Below are positions 19,593-28,903 of a DNA stretch of 64,000 nucleotides, one piece after another; the first letter of the stretch is position 1; each line of letters opens with the position of its first letter. Source of the stretch: Pseudomonas sp. SLFW. GTDB lineage: Bacteria; Pseudomonadota; Gammaproteobacteria; Pseudomonadales; Pseudomonadaceae. The translations under genes and the position numbers were made by a program. The notes below the pieces were generated by a model, which had not been told where the DNA came from, made no database searches, and worked only from the letters and a program-made list of their open reading frames with translations. The stretch lies in NCBI RefSeq assembly GCF_009905615.1, contig NZ_JAAAKW010000004.1, positions 1-64,000 on the forward strand, read 5' to 3'.

Positions 19593-20675
19593 TCAGATCA
19601 GCGTCTCCAGCCGACCGGCCAGACGCCCGCTGTCCACCAGGTCGATGAACTCGTCGCCCAGCCTTCGGCTCTGTTCCATGGCCGTTCGCCAATAGCGCTG
19701 GCGTTCCGGGTCGTTACCGATGAAACGCTTGAAATCGCTGCGGTCCGGGAGCTTGCCGAACGGCAGCGTCGCCAGATAATCGCGGGACGGCGCCAGCAGC
19801 ACCACGTCTTGCAACCGCCCCAGGTCACCGCGCCGCCACGGCAGGGCTTTGTCGAACCAGCCGGGGATGATTTTATCGGTGAAATGCGGATACAGCACGA
19901 TGTCGCTGCCGCTGTAGGGCAGGTCGAGGTGGTAATCCAGCAGGCCGCCGTCGCGGAACGTACCCGGCCCGACACCCGGAATGTCCATCACGCCTTGCAT
20001 CACCATCGGAATCGAACCCGAGGCCAGCAGCGCCTGGCGCAGATTCGACACGTCGAGGGGCAGGCAGCGGGAGGGAAAATCCGTCAAGGGCGAGAGCGGT
20101 GGGGCGAGGCGAGCGTCGTGCAGGATCAGCCGTTCGAAATGCCGCGACAACCGCGCGCGTCCGATGAGGTTGTTGGCGATCACTGAGCCCAGCCCGAGGC
20201 CCAGACCGCCGCGATGATCCAGCGCGAGCAGGCCGTGACTTTTCACAATCATCACGTTGAGTCGGTGGTGGGGGGTGCTCAGCACACGGGCATCGCGCCC
20301 CTGCAACAGGTCGTCGAGCATCTTCACGCAACTGCGCGTGACCTCGGCCATGGTCACGCCCTTGGCGAAGCTTTGTTCGTTGTAGAGCTGACCGAGCCGG
20401 GTCAGGCCTTCCACCGGGTCAGGCAGACAGGCGCTCGCAAAACGCCACGCACCGATGGACGCGCCGATCAGCGAGCGTTCCCGCTTGAAACGTGGCAGCC
20501 ATTCGCCGAACAGCGCCAGATCCAGCCCTTGAATACCCAGCGCCTTGGGCCCGCCCGCCGCACCCGGAATGATGCCGACATCGGCGGGGGCCAATCCGTG
20601 GTCATGAATCCGGGCCATCGCCCGTTTCCCGGCCTTGAGGGTCAACGCGGGCGTCTTGATCTGAATGGCGCTCAT
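19593..20675 (-). CDS. Patatin-like phospholipase family protein
   Basis: A 360-residue protein with the patatin catalytic dyad: S73 in GASIG and D242 in RDGG. A Gly-rich oxyanion-type loop (PGAAGGPKALG) precedes the nucleophile by about 30 residues, as expected. No signal peptide or membrane segment is evident, so a cytosolic lipase or acyl hydrolase is likely. GGAG lies 5 nt before ATG 20675, which decides the start over GTG 20681. Pseudomonas patatins include secreted ExoU-type toxins, but this protein lacks the long extra regions of ExoU. Confidence 0.88.
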   Translation of the reverse strand: MSAIQIKTPALTLKAGKRAMARIHDHGLAPADVGIIPGAAGGPKALGIQGLDLALFGEWLPRFKRERSLIGASIGAWRFASACLPDPVEGLTRLGQLYNEQSFAKGVTMAEVTRSCVKMLDDLLQGRDARVLSTPHHRLNVMIVKSHGLLALDHRGGLGLGLGSVIANNLIGRARLSRHFERLILHDARLAPPLSPLTDFPSRCLPLDVSNLRQALLASGSIPMVMQGVMDIPGVGPGTFRDGGLLDYHLDLPYSGSDIVLYPHFTDKIIPGWFDKALPWRRGDLGRLQDVVLLAPSRDYLATLPFGKLPDRSDFKRFIGNDPERQRYWRTAMEQSRRLGDEFIDLVDSGRLAGRLETLI

Positions 20676-20840
20676 GGGCACTCCGGAGATAAGCAGAGGC
20701 GAAGTATATCGGCTGGCTCGCCTGCGAAAAGCGGGGTCTGTGCCAAAGGTGATGGCAGGTGGCCGTACCTTTCAGCTTCAATTAAGTTCGGTTGGTTATC
20801 GTTGTTTCCGTCAACAAGACGACCACAACGGAGATTCACC

Positions 20841-21149
20841 ATGAAACTGTTCACTGCCTTTTTCGCCGCTTCTGCTCTCGCACTCACTGCTGGCTACGTA
20901 CAGGCCAAAGATCTGGGCCCGGACGAAGCGCTGCGCCTGCGAGATGCAGGTACTATTCAATCTTTCGAAAAACTTAACGCGGCCGCGCTGGCCAAACACC
21001 CTGGCGCAACCGTTACCGAGACCGAGCTGGAACAGGAATATGGCAAGTACGTTTATCAGGTCGAGCTGCGCGACGGTAAGGGTGTCGAGTGGGATGTCGA
21101 ACTCGACGCCACCAACGGCCAAATCCTCAAAGACCATCAGGACACCTGA
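20841..21149 (+). CDS. Periplasmic PepSY-domain protein, first of a tandem pair
   Basis: A 102-residue protein with a clear signal peptide (MKLFTAFFAASALALTAGYV, cleavage near VQA-KD) and one PepSY-type domain: LGPDEALRLRDAGTIQSFEK, then a helix with HPGATVTETELEQE and the strand pair YVYQVELRD and VEWDVELDATNG. PepSY proteins modulate proteases or sensors and often lie beside two-component systems. Its TGA overlaps the ATG of the second PepSY gene by one base. It heads a four-gene unit with the response regulator and sensor kinase, so a periplasmic accessory role for that kinase is likely. Confidence 0.85.
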   Translation: MKLFTAFFAASALALTAGYVQAKDLGPDEALRLRDAGTIQSFEKLNAAALAKHPGATVTETELEQEYGKYVYQVELRDGKGVEWDVELDATNGQILKDHQDT

Positions 21150-21478
21150 TGATCGCCGGTAAGCGTCCTTCCGTCCTGTTCGCCCACGGCCTGATCGCCG
21201 CCTGTGCAGTCACGGCCTGCACGGTCTGCGCTGCACGGGATCTGGATCAGGATGAGGCCCTCGCCCTTCGGCAAAAGGGCGTCATTCTGCCGCTTGAGCA
21301 GTTCATCGAACAGGCACTGGGACGCTATCCCGGTTCTAAACTCCTGGAAGCGGAGCTGGAAGAGAAACACGACGTTCTGGTCTACGAGATCGAGTTGCTG
21401 ACGTCCGATCACGTGGTTCGTGAACTCAAATTCGATGCCCGCGACAGCCGTTTGCTGGAAGACAAGGAAGACGATTGA
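21149..21478 (+). CDS. Periplasmic PepSY-domain protein, second of a tandem pair
   Basis: A 109-residue exported protein that aligns along its whole mature length with the preceding gene product ([56 protein letters not shown]). It therefore arose by tandem duplication. The signal region contains VTAC at residues 21-24, which could be a lipobox, and CAA-RD, which could be a signal peptidase I site; which is used is unclear. Both ends overlap neighbours by one base, giving tight coupling to the first PepSY gene and to the response regulator. Confidence 0.82.
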   Translation: MIAGKRPSVLFAHGLIAACAVTACTVCAARDLDQDEALALRQKGVILPLEQFIEQALGRYPGSKLLEAELEEKHDVLVYEIELLTSDHVVRELKFDARDSRLLEDKEDD

Positions 21479-22146
21479 TGCGCCTGTTACTGGTTGAAGA
21501 CAACGTGCCCCTGGCGGACGAGCTGGTCAGCGGTTTGACTCGGCAGGGGTACGCGGTGGACTGGCTGGCCGATGGCCGCGACGCCGTTCACCAAGGGATG
21601 AGTGAGCCCTACGACCTGATCGTATTGGACCTCGGGCTGCCGGGGCTTTCGGGGCTGGACGTCTTGCAGAAATGGCGCGCGGACGGCCTGGCGACACCCG
21701 TGCTGATTCTCACCGCTCGGGGCTCCTGGGCCGAGCGGATCGAAGGGTTGAAAGCCGGTGCCGATGATTACCTCACCAAACCCTTTCATCCCGAAGAATT
21801 ACAGCTACGCATCCAGGCGCTGCTGCGCCGTGCCCGAGGCCTGGCGAACCAGCCGAAACTCGAAGCGGCGGGCCTGCATCTGGATGAGGGCCGTCAATGC
21901 GTGAGCCGCGACGGCGAAGACATCCAGCTCACCGCCGCCGAGTTCCGGCTGTTGCGCTATTTCATGCTGCACCCCGAACAGATCCTGTCCAAGAGCCACC
22001 TGGCCGAGCACCTGTACGATGGGGAAAACGAGCGTGATTCCAACGTCATCGAAGTGCACGTCAACCACCTGCGCCGCAAGCTGGGCCGAGCGGTGGTCGA
22101 AACCCGGCGCGGCCAAGGCTATCGATTTGGCGGAACGGGCGGGTGA
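21478..22146 (+). CDS. Two-component response regulator, OmpR/PhoP family
   Basis: A 222-residue DNA-binding response regulator. Receiver domain: acidic D8, phospho-acceptor D51 in VLDLGLPG, T79 and K101 in LTKPFHP. The C-terminal winged helix includes [35 protein letters not shown] and RRGQGYRFG. The family is that of PhoP/QseB/PmrA. ATG 21478 overlaps the PepSY stop; an upstream in-frame TTG is not needed. The kinase follows with a 4-nt overlap. Targets are unknown; the twin PepSY genes ahead of it are probably autoregulated. Confidence 0.95.
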   Translation: MRLLLVEDNVPLADELVSGLTRQGYAVDWLADGRDAVHQGMSEPYDLIVLDLGLPGLSGLDVLQKWRADGLATPVLILTARGSWAERIEGLKAGADDYLTKPFHPEELQLRIQALLRRARGLANQPKLEAAGLHLDEGRQCVSRDGEDIQLTAAEFRLLRYFMLHPEQILSKSHLAEHLYDGENERDSNVIEVHVNHLRRKLGRAVVETRRGQGYRFGGTGG

Positions 22147-23480
22147 GGTCGATACAACGCACCCTCAGCCTTGGCCTGATCAGCGTGCTGCTGATCATTG
22201 GTCTGGTGCTGGCGCAGGTCAGCCTGTGGCTGTTCGAAGTCGGTATGCAACGCTATCTGGAATCGGGGCTGCGCAACGACGCCGAATTGCTGCTGGTGGC
22301 TATCGTGCGTGGCCCCAATGGCCTGCAGTTAGATGAACAGCGGCTGTCGCCGGGGTATCAGCGGCCGTACTCCGGCCATTATTTCCGCATTGACTTCGAC
22401 GGTGGGCACTGGCGCTCGCGATCGTTGTGGGACCTGGAGTTGCCACAACCTGACCAAGCCGGGTTGCACGCCGACTTCGAGCTGGAAAAAAGCAGGCAAT
22501 CCCTGTTGTTGCTTCAATCGGATTACCGGAAGTTTGGCCAGAAGATTTCCATCACGGTCGCCCAGGACTACACCCCGGTGCAGGCCAGCTTCGCGCAAGT
22601 GCAGCGCATTGGCCTGGGGTTGGGGCTGGCCGCGCTGATGCTGATCCTGATTCTGCAACGGGTGACCGTACGCCGTGCCTTACGTCCGCTGGACAAGGCC
22701 AGGGCGCAGATACTCCAACTGCAACAGGGCCAGCGCTCGCAGCTCGATCAGGAGGTGCCGCTGGAGCTTGAGCCGCTGGTCGCCCAGGTCAACCATTTGC
22801 TGACGCACACTGAGGACAGCCTCAAGCGATCTCGCAACGCTTTGGGCAATCTCGGTCATGCCTTGAAAACACCGTTGGCGGTGCTGATGAGCCTGACGGA
22901 AGGGCAAAAGCTGGAACAATTGCCCCACGTGCGCGCCACCTTGCGCGATCAGCTGCAACAGATTCAGCAACGACTGGAGCGTGAGCTGAATCGTGCACGT
23001 CTGTCAGGCGATGCGCTGCCAAGTGTGCGATTCGACTGTTCTGCCGAGCTGCCGGGGCTGTTTTCCACCCTGCGAATGATCCATGGCGAGCACTTGGAGC
23101 TGAACAACCACGTGGCCGCCGATCTGGTCCTGCCGTGGGACCGTGAAGACATCCTGGAACTGCTTGGAAATCTCCTGGACAACGCCTGCAAGTGGGCCGA
23201 CAGCGCCGTCTGCCTCACCATCACACACGAACAGGGCCAATACCGCCTGCTGATCGACGACGACGGGCCGGGGATTCCGCCAGAGCAGCGGGTCGAGATG
23301 CTGGGCCGTGGCAACCGGCTGGATGAACAGGTGACCGGGCACGGATTGGGGCTGGGGATCGTCAAAGACATCGTTGAGGCGTGGGGTGGGCACGTTCAGT
23401 TGCTCGACAGTCCGCTGGGCGGGTTGCAGGTGCGCATCGACCTGCCGGAGCGACACATCGCTCAACCGGGCGTCCATTAA
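22143..23480 (+). CDS. Sensor histidine kinase
   Basis: A 445-residue inner-membrane kinase starting with GTG that overlaps the regulator stop. It has a membrane segment at about 10-30, a periplasmic domain of roughly 125 residues, a second membrane segment near 160-178, a HAMP-like linker, the phospho-acceptor H239 in [14 protein letters not shown], the N box [10 protein letters not shown]1 DDDGPGIPP and G2 GHGLGLGIV. The GHALKTPL H-box places it in the PhoQ-like subgroup. The periplasmic domain could be the contact site for the two PepSY proteins. The stimulus is unknown; cations or antimicrobial peptides are the usual ones in this subgroup. Confidence 0.93.
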   Translation: MRSIQRTLSLGLISVLLIIGLVLAQVSLWLFEVGMQRYLESGLRNDAELLLVAIVRGPNGLQLDEQRLSPGYQRPYSGHYFRIDFDGGHWRSRSLWDLELPQPDQAGLHADFELEKSRQSLLLLQSDYRKFGQKISITVAQDYTPVQASFAQVQRIGLGLGLAALMLILILQRVTVRRALRPLDKARAQILQLQQGQRSQLDQEVPLELEPLVAQVNHLLTHTEDSLKRSRNALGNLGHALKTPLAVLMSLTEGQKLEQLPHVRATLRDQLQQIQQRLERELNRARLSGDALPSVRFDCSAELPGLFSTLRMIHGEHLELNNHVAADLVLPWDREDILELLGNLLDNACKWADSAVCLTITHEQGQYRLLIDDDGPGIPPEQRVEMLGRGNRLDEQVTGHGLGLGIVKDIVEAWGGHVQLLDSPLGGLQVRIDLPERHIAQPGVH

Positions 23481-23575
23481 GCGATTGCTTGCCGTCGCGG
23501 CCTCAACTTCTGCGCCGCGGCGCCGTTAACCCTTAAGGAGCCTGGATGGCCCGATGCCCACAATAATAAAAGGTC

Positions 23576-25264
23576 ATGACACCTATGCGGCTAAATCTGA
23601 AAGCCAAAGTTCTCTCCCTTTCCGTGCTTCCGGTGTTGCTGTTTGCGCTGATCATCAGCGTCAGTACGGTTTTCATGCTCCGTGAACAAGCGAACCGCGA
23701 AGTCGAAGAGACCCGTCAGCGTTTGCTCGCTGAAGCCAAAGCCACCTTGCAAAGCTATGTGGCGGTGGCCATGGGAACCATCAAGCCGCTCTACGACGCC
23801 TCGGCTCCAGGTGATATGGAGGCCCGCGCCCAAGTCATCAAAATGCTCTCCCAAGTCAAATACGCCAAAGACGGTTACTTCTTTGGCTACGACTCTCAAA
23901 TCGTTCGCCTCTTCAAAGGCGACAGTCCTGACGGCATCGGCAAAAGCTTCAAAGACACCCGCGACACTAATGGCATTCCTTATGTTGTCGGTTTGGTGGA
24001 AGCCGGTAAATCGGGGACGCATTACCTGGAGTACGCCTCGCCATTGCCGGGCTCCAACGAGTCCTTGCCCAAAGTTGGCTACACCGAGTTCCTGCCCAAA
24101 TGGGATATGGCCATCGGCTCCTCGGTGAACCTGGATAATATCGACGCCAAGGTCGCTGAAGTCCGCAAGGCCATCGCCCAGCGAACCGAGCAGATGCTGA
24201 TCACCATCCTCGGCATCGCATTGGTGGTGCTGGTGATCATTGCCGTCATCGGCGTCTGGACGTCCGGCACCATCCTGCGGCCATTGCAGTTGATGAAAGC
24301 CAACCTGGACGACATCGCGGCCGGGGAGGGCGACTTGACCCGCCGCCTGGCCGTGACCTCGCAGGACGAACTGGGTGATCTGGCGGGCTCGTTCAATCGC
24401 TTCGTCGACAAGATTCACGGGCTGGTGCGGCAGATCGCGGAAATGACCTCGCAACTGACCGGCCTCGTGGGTGAAGTGACCCGTCAGGCGCAGCGTTCCG
24501 AACAGGCCATGGAGCGCCAACGTCACGAAACCGATCAAGTGGCGACGGCGATCAACCAGATGTCAGCCGCCGCGCAGGAAGTCGCCAAGAGCGCGCAAGG
24601 CGCGTCGGTGGCGGCGCAGCAGACCGATCAGGAAGGCCAGACCGCCAAGCGCGTCGTCGACGGCAGCATTCAGCAGATCCATGCGCTGGTGAGTGACATT
24701 CGTCATAGCGGCGCGTCGCTCGACAGCCTGCAGAACGACGTGACGTCCATCGTCGGCGTGCTGGGGGTGATCCGTTCCATCGCCGAACAGACCAACTTAC
24801 TGGCGCTGAACGCGGCCATCGAAGCGGCACGGGCGGGCGAAGCGGGTCGCGGGTTTGCGGTGGTGGCCGATGAAGTCCGCGCCCTGGCCAGCCGCACGCA
24901 ACAAAGCACGCAAGAAATTCAGGGCATGATCGACCGCCTGCAACAGGGCACCCAAGGCGCCGTGGCCGCCATGCGCCGCTCCAGCGAGGCCGGCGATGGC
25001 ACCTCCGCCCGGGCCAACGAAGCGGGTGCGTCGCTGGACACCATCGGCCAACTGATCGGCACGATCAATTCGATGAACGCGCAGATCGCCAGCGCCGCCG
25101 AAGAACAGACGGCCGTGGCCGAAGAAATCAACCGCAGCGTGCATCAGATCGCCGTGGCGGTCGAAAGCGTTGCCGACGAGACCCGCCACAGTGCCACCAC
25201 GTCGCGCAGCCTGACCGACCTCAATCATCGTCTTGGCCAACTGGTGGGCCAGTTCCGCATCTGA
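23576..25264 (+). CDS. Methyl-accepting chemotaxis protein with single Cache domain
   Basis: A 562-residue transmembrane chemoreceptor: membrane helix at about 13-33; a periplasmic sCache_2-like domain (about 35-205) with [11 protein letters not shown] and [11 protein letters not shown]; a second membrane helix near 212-232; HAMP with [20 protein letters not shown]; then a long coiled-coil signalling domain with hairpin tip [18 protein letters not shown] near 403-420. Family members with this Cache type bind small carboxylates such as acetate, lactate or C2/C3 acids. There is no C-terminal CheR-binding pentapeptide. The start could be ATG 23576 or 23585; AAAAGG before 23576 favours the first. 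Confidence 0.94.
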   Translation: MTPMRLNLKAKVLSLSVLPVLLFALIISVSTVFMLREQANREVEETRQRLLAEAKATLQSYVAVAMGTIKPLYDASAPGDMEARAQVIKMLSQVKYAKDGYFFGYDSQIVRLFKGDSPDGIGKSFKDTRDTNGIPYVVGLVEAGKSGTHYLEYASPLPGSNESLPKVGYTEFLPKWDMAIGSSVNLDNIDAKVAEVRKAIAQRTEQMLITILGIALVVLVIIAVIGVWTSGTILRPLQLMKANLDDIAAGEGDLTRRLAVTSQDELGDLAGSFNRFVDKIHGLVRQIAEMTSQLTGLVGEVTRQAQRSEQAMERQRHETDQVATAINQMSAAAQEVAKSAQGASVAAQQTDQEGQTAKRVVDGSIQQIHALVSDIRHSGASLDSLQNDVTSIVGVLGVIRSIAEQTNLLALNAAIEAARAGEAGRGFAVVADEVRALASRTQQSTQEIQGMIDRLQQGTQGAVAAMRRSSEAGDGTSARANEAGASLDTIGQLIGTINSMNAQIASAAEEQTAVAEEINRSVHQIAVAVESVADETRHSATTSRSLTDLNHRLGQLVGQFRI

Positions 25265-25395
25265 TGCGCCACACGGTGGGCCGCAATGGCCCATCGTTTC
25301 CTTCCTGCAGCCTCTCTCCGGCGGCACTCCTGTTGCGATTGACGGACTAATCATCAGGCCCTGCGTTTAGCGGGGCTTAATGACATGGAAGGAAC

Positions 25396-26460
25396 ATGAA
25401 CGAGACCTCGCTGCAAAACAAAACCCTGATGCTGCTGGTGGTCCTGGTGACGCTGGCCTTCATCTGGATACTGCTGCCGTTTTACGGTGCGGTGTTCTGG
25501 GCGGTGGTGCTGGGCATCATCTTCGCACCCCTGCAACGGCGACTGGTGGCGCGCTTCGGCTGGCAACGCAACCTCACCTCGCTGTGCACATTGATGATCT
25601 GCCTGGTAATCGCAATCTTGCCGGTGATCATCATCAGCATGCTGATGGTCCAGGAAGGTGCTGCGTTGTACAAAAGCGTCGAAAGCGGCCAGCTTGACAT
25701 CCCTAAATACCTCGCCGAATTCAAGGCGTTGCTGCCGACCTCGATGCAACATTGGCTCAACCGTCTGGGTATCGGAGACTTCAACGGGCTGCAGGACAAG
25801 ATTTCAAAGACGGCGATGCAGGGCAGTCAATACTTGGCGACCCAGGCGTTCAGCTTCGGACAGGGCACGTTCGATTTCGTGGTGAGTTTTTTCATCATGC
25901 TGTACCTGCTGTTTTTCTTCCTGCGCGACGGCCAGGACCTGACCCGTCGTATTCGCATCGCCGTTCCCTTGGCGGAGGCGCAGAAGCGTCGACTGCAACT
26001 GAAGTTCACCCGTGTCGTGCGCGCGACGGTGAAGGGCAATGTGGTGGTGGCGATCACCCAAGGTGCGCTGGGCGGTCTGATTTTCTGGATTCTGGACATT
26101 CCCAGCGCGTTGTTGTGGGCGGTGGCGATGGCTTTTCTGTCGCTGTTGCCGGCGGTAGGGGCGGGGATCGTCTGGGCGCCAGTGGCAGCGTATTTCCTGC
26201 TGAGCGGGATGATTTGGCAGGGCGTGGTGCTGGGGTTGTTCGGGGTGTTCGTGATCGGATTGGTGGATAACGTGCTGCGACCGATTCTGGTGGGCAAGGA
26301 CACGCGGATGCCGGATTACCTGATTTTGATTTCGACGCTGGGGGGGATGGCAGTGTTCGGGCTGAACGGGTTTGTGATCGGGCCGATGATTGCGGCGTTG
26401 TTCATGTCGACGTGGGGGTTGTTTACCGGGGCGAAGACGACGGTGAGGTTGCCGGGGTAG
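25396..26460 (+). CDS. AI-2E family transporter (PerM/YdiK-like)
   Basis: A 354-residue inner-membrane protein with about eight hydrophobic segments. The pattern of two N-terminal helices, a soluble stretch (about 85-145), then LLFFFLRDGQDLTRRIRIAVPL, and a C-terminal RPILVGKDTRMPDYLILIS is characteristic of the AI-2E/PerM family. Members have been linked to AI-2 export or to Na+/H+ exchange; many are uncharacterised. Codon use near the end becomes strikingly G-rich at third positions. A good AAGGAA site precedes ATG 25396. Confidence 0.9.
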   Translation: MNETSLQNKTLMLLVVLVTLAFIWILLPFYGAVFWAVVLGIIFAPLQRRLVARFGWQRNLTSLCTLMICLVIAILPVIIISMLMVQEGAALYKSVESGQLDIPKYLAEFKALLPTSMQHWLNRLGIGDFNGLQDKISKTAMQGSQYLATQAFSFGQGTFDFVVSFFIMLYLLFFFLRDGQDLTRRIRIAVPLAEAQKRRLQLKFTRVVRATVKGNVVVAITQGALGGLIFWILDIPSALLWAVAMAFLSLLPAVGAGIVWAPVAAYFLLSGMIWQGVVLGLFGVFVIGLVDNVLRPILVGKDTRMPDYLILISTLGGMAVFGLNGFVIGPMIAALFMSTWGLFTGAKTTVRLPG

Positions 26461-26596
26461 TTTTTTGTTTTGTGTGTATATCCGTTGTCTCGGGTGATGC
26501 TGATATAGGTTCTGCCTGGGGGCAGAAGATTTCGCCTCCGGCGAGTTACTTGGAAAAGTCGGATTGCCGCACCACCCCCAAGTAACTAAGGGTGCC

Positions 26597-26760
26597 TGCT
26601 CCTGGTTTGGCCCTGATTGCGTCAGGGTTCCCTCGCTCCGGCGACGCTCCGTGGGCCCGCGCCGACTGCGTTCGGCCTGCACCCAAGTCGCGTTCTGCGG
26701 TGTTTGGACTGGCGTGGGAAAAGATCAAAAGCGGTCTTGCTGGAGCTAACGCTCTTCGCG
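26597..26760. repeat. Left arm of a long inverted repeat
   Basis: Starting TGCTCCTGGTTTGGCCCTGA and ending GCTAACGCTCTTCGCG, this 164-nt arm is the reverse complement of 27053-27275 apart from scattered changes and an internal stretch of about 60 nt that it lacks. Known fluorescent-pseudomonad genomes carry dispersed intergenic repeats of this type; I recall the sequence style but cannot name the family. Confidence 0.85.
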
Positions 26761-26803
26761 ATGTAATGACGTGCGCAGAGGTTTAATCCAGACACAGGTC
26801 TCA

Positions 26804-26905
26804 ACTGTGGGAGCGAATTCATTCGCGAATGGCCGGTACATCCGGTACATCCGGTACATCTCCATCGCCAGAGACACTTTTCGCGAATGAATTCGTTCCC
26901 ACAGG
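26804..26905. repeat. REPIN with triple CCGGTACAT direct repeat
   Basis: CTGTGGGAGCGAATTCATTC and the inverse GAATTCGTTCCCACAG bracket a spacer in which CCGGTACAT is repeated three times (26833-26859). The triplication is probably slippage. Confidence 0.85.
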
Positions 26906-26950
26906 GGTATTGAGGTATGACAGAGATTACGTGGGCGCCCGACCGCAATG

Positions 26951-27016
26951 CCGGTACATCCGGTGCATCTCTATCGCCAGAGCCATTTTTCGCGAATGAA
27001 TTCGCTCCCACAGGGG
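26951..27016. repeat. Partial duplicate of the preceding REPIN (right half)
   Basis: The right half of the REPIN at 26804 recurs with a 109-nt period: CCGGTACATC, ATCGCCAGAG, then CGCGAATGAATTCGCTCCCA and the tail GGATTGAGGTATGACG. The left REP unit is missing. Confidence 0.8.
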
Positions 27017-27052
27017 ATTGAGGTATGACGGGGAAAGCGTGAGCGCCTGACC

Positions 27053-27275
27053 CGCGAAGAGCGTTAGCTCCAGCCAGCGAAGCTTTTCTAACGCGAAGGT
27101 CCAGACACCGCCGAACGCGACTTGGGTGCAGGCCGAACGCAGGCGGCGTGGAGTGGGTCGAGCGGCATGGATGCCGCGAGAGCGCCGCAAGGACATGGAT
27201 GTCCGTTCGGCGCGGGCCCACGGAGCGTCGCCGGAGTGAGGGAACCCTGACGAAGTCAGGGCCAAACCAGGAGCA
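27053..27275. repeat. Right arm of the long inverted repeat
   Basis: The full-length arm (223 nt) opposite 26597-26760. The extra internal portion contains two small palindromes, GGACATGGATGTCC and CGGCATGGATGCCG, absent from the left arm. Confidence 0.85.
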
Positions 27276-27392
27276 TGCGTTTTTGGTTACTTTTGTCGCT
27301 TTTACAAAAGTGACCCGCCGTAAGGGCGGAACCAATATAAGCGACGCCACCGATAACGGATCTTCACTCAAAAAACAGCACCACCCGCCCAT

Positions 27393-27422
27393 AAAAAAGC
27401 CCGCTCAAGAGCAGGGCTTTTT
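27393..27422 (-). terminator. Terminator of the nuo operon (bidirectional shape)
   Basis: AGCCCTGCTC and GAGCGGGCT on the minus strand form a stem closed by TT, followed by six T. It lies 17 nt beyond the nuoN stop. The plus-strand reading also ends in five T. Confidence 0.9.
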
Positions 27423-27438
27423 CATATCTACCGAACCA

Positions 27439-28896
27439 TCACAACCCGGCGTGTTGCACCAGTGTCAACAGCGGCTGTGGATAGACACCCAGGAAGAACG
27501 CCAGCAGCGTAATCCCCAACAGCATCACACCACCCGCACGTTGCGCCCAGTTGAACGGGGCATCGTGGCGCTGGATCTTCGAGTCTTGCAGATACAGCGT
27601 CACCATCACCCGCAGGTAATAGAACACACCGATCGCACTGCCGATCACCAGCGAACCGGTCAACCACCACAGGTGAGCTTCGACGCCGGTGGCGATGATG
27701 TAGAACTTACCGATGAAGCCGGTGGTGAGCGGAATACCGGCCAGCGACAGCATCATCACGGTCAGGACAGCCGTCAGGTAAGGACGACGCCAGAACAGAC
27801 CACGGTATTCGAACAGCGCATCCGCATCGCGACCGCTGTACGGCGACGACATCAGCGTGATCACGCCGAACGCACCCAGGCTGGTCAGGACGTAGGTCAC
27901 CAGGTACACGCTGATCGCCTCGACGGCCATGCCTTTGCTGGCGACCATCGCGATCATCATGTAGCCGAAGTGCGCGATGGACGAATAACCCAGCAGACGC
28001 TTGAGGTTGTTCTGAGTCAGAGCCAGCAGGTTACCGATGATGATCGACGCGACGGCGATGACCGACATGACATCGGTCAGCACGCCGCTGGTGGCGGCCG
28101 GGGAGATCTGGAAGAGGCGAACCAGCACACCGAACACCGCGACCTTGCTGGCGGTGGCGAGGAACGCCGCCACCGGGGCAGGAGCGCCTTCGTACACGTC
28201 CGGGGTCCACAGGTGGAACGGCACCAGCGACAGCTTGAAGCCCAGGCCGATCAACATCATGCCCAGACCCAGGCTCGCCATCTGGCTTGGCATGCCGGTG
28301 GCCGCGAGGGCCTTGCCGATTTCTGCGAAGCCCAGGCTGCCCGCGTCGGCGTACAGCAGCGCCATGCCGAACAGCAGGAACGCGGAGCCAGCGGCCGACA
28401 GCACCATGTACTTGATACCGGCTTCCAGCGAACGCTTGTTGAAGAAGGCGTACGCCACCAGACCGTAGACCGGCACCGACAGCAGTTCCAGACCGATGAA
28501 CAGGCTGGCCAGGTGTTGCGCGGCGACCAGCACCATCGCACCGGCCGCAGCCATCAGGATCAGCAGGTAAAGCTCTTCGCGGTTGCCCGGGTAACCCGCC
28601 TTGCCTTCACCCAGATAGGCGTGTGCCAGGGTGACACACGCCAGGGTCGAGACCAGGATGATGCCGATGTACAGCAGGGCGAAGCTGTCGATCTGCAGCA
28701 GGGGAGTGACCACCAGCGGCGCGACCTTGAGGGCCGGGTAAATCGACAGCAATGCCAGGTTGAGTCCCGCCACGGTGAGCAGGAACGATTGCGAGTGATT
28801 GCGACGCCATGCGATGCCCAGCATCACCACCACAACGGTGATGCTGGTAATCAGCAGCGGCGCCAGCGCAATAAAGTGTTGAATCGTCAGGTCCAT
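27439..28896 (-). CDS. nuoN: NADH-quinone oxidoreductase subunit N
   Basis: NuoN is one of the three antiporter-like proton-pumping membrane subunits of complex I. The 485-residue length equals that of E. coli NuoN. It is almost wholly hydrophobic with about 14 helices and carries the family segments GLGFKLSLVPFHLWTPDVYEG and NLKRLLGYSSIAHFGY with the conserved Lys/His. I start at ATG 28896 (MDLTIQHF), 7 nt after the nuoM stop; a longer frame adds a non-hydrophobic, non-conserved extension. It is the last gene of the operon. Confidence 0.97.
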   Translation of the reverse strand: MDLTIQHFIALAPLLITSITVVVVMLGIAWRRNHSQSFLLTVAGLNLALLSIYPALKVAPLVVTPLLQIDSFALLYIGIILVSTLACVTLAHAYLGEGKAGYPGNREELYLLILMAAAGAMVLVAAQHLASLFIGLELLSVPVYGLVAYAFFNKRSLEAGIKYMVLSAAGSAFLLFGMALLYADAGSLGFAEIGKALAATGMPSQMASLGLGMMLIGLGFKLSLVPFHLWTPDVYEGAPAPVAAFLATASKVAVFGVLVRLFQISPAATSGVLTDVMSVIAVASIIIGNLLALTQNNLKRLLGYSSIAHFGYMMIAMVASKGMAVEAISVYLVTYVLTSLGAFGVITLMSSPYSGRDADALFEYRGLFWRRPYLTAVLTVMMLSLAGIPLTTGFIGKFYIIATGVEAHLWWLTGSLVIGSAIGVFYYLRVMVTLYLQDSKIQRHDAPFNWAQRAGGVMLLGITLLAFFLGVYPQPLLTLVQHAGL

Positions 28897-28903
28897 AGCG
28901 CTC

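Larger units (their letters stand above)
26461..27438. other. Gene-free repeat block between the AI-2E gene and nuoN
   Basis: This 978-nt stretch contains no credible gene. From left to right it holds the left arm of a long inverted repeat, a REPIN, a partial duplicate of that REPIN, the right arm, a TTACTTTTGTCGCTTTTACA tail motif with its own small inverted repeat (CTTTTGTCGC/ TTTTACAAAAG), and the bidirectional terminator of nuoN. Short open frames inside the arms read as Arg/Ser/Pro-rich peptides and are judged spurious. Confidence 0.8.

Noticed and set aside
19593..20675. ExoU-like secreted toxin
   Set aside because: The catalytic dyad is of the patatin type, but there are no secretion signals, chaperone gene or long C-terminal membrane-targeting domain.
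23520..23575. FliA (sigma28) promoter for the chemoreceptor
   Set aside because: TTAA and CCCGAT are present but the spacing is short and the -10 is poor compared with GCCGATAA.
26804..27016. Insertion sequence
   Set aside because: No transposase-like frame and no IS-type terminal repeats; the sequence is explained by REPIN units and a 109-nt duplication.
26622..27392. Minus-strand frame of 256 codons, and other short frames, in the repeat block
   Set aside because: They are translations of the inverted repeat arms and REPINs (Arg/Ser/Pro-rich, the same peptide strings recur in both arms), not genes.
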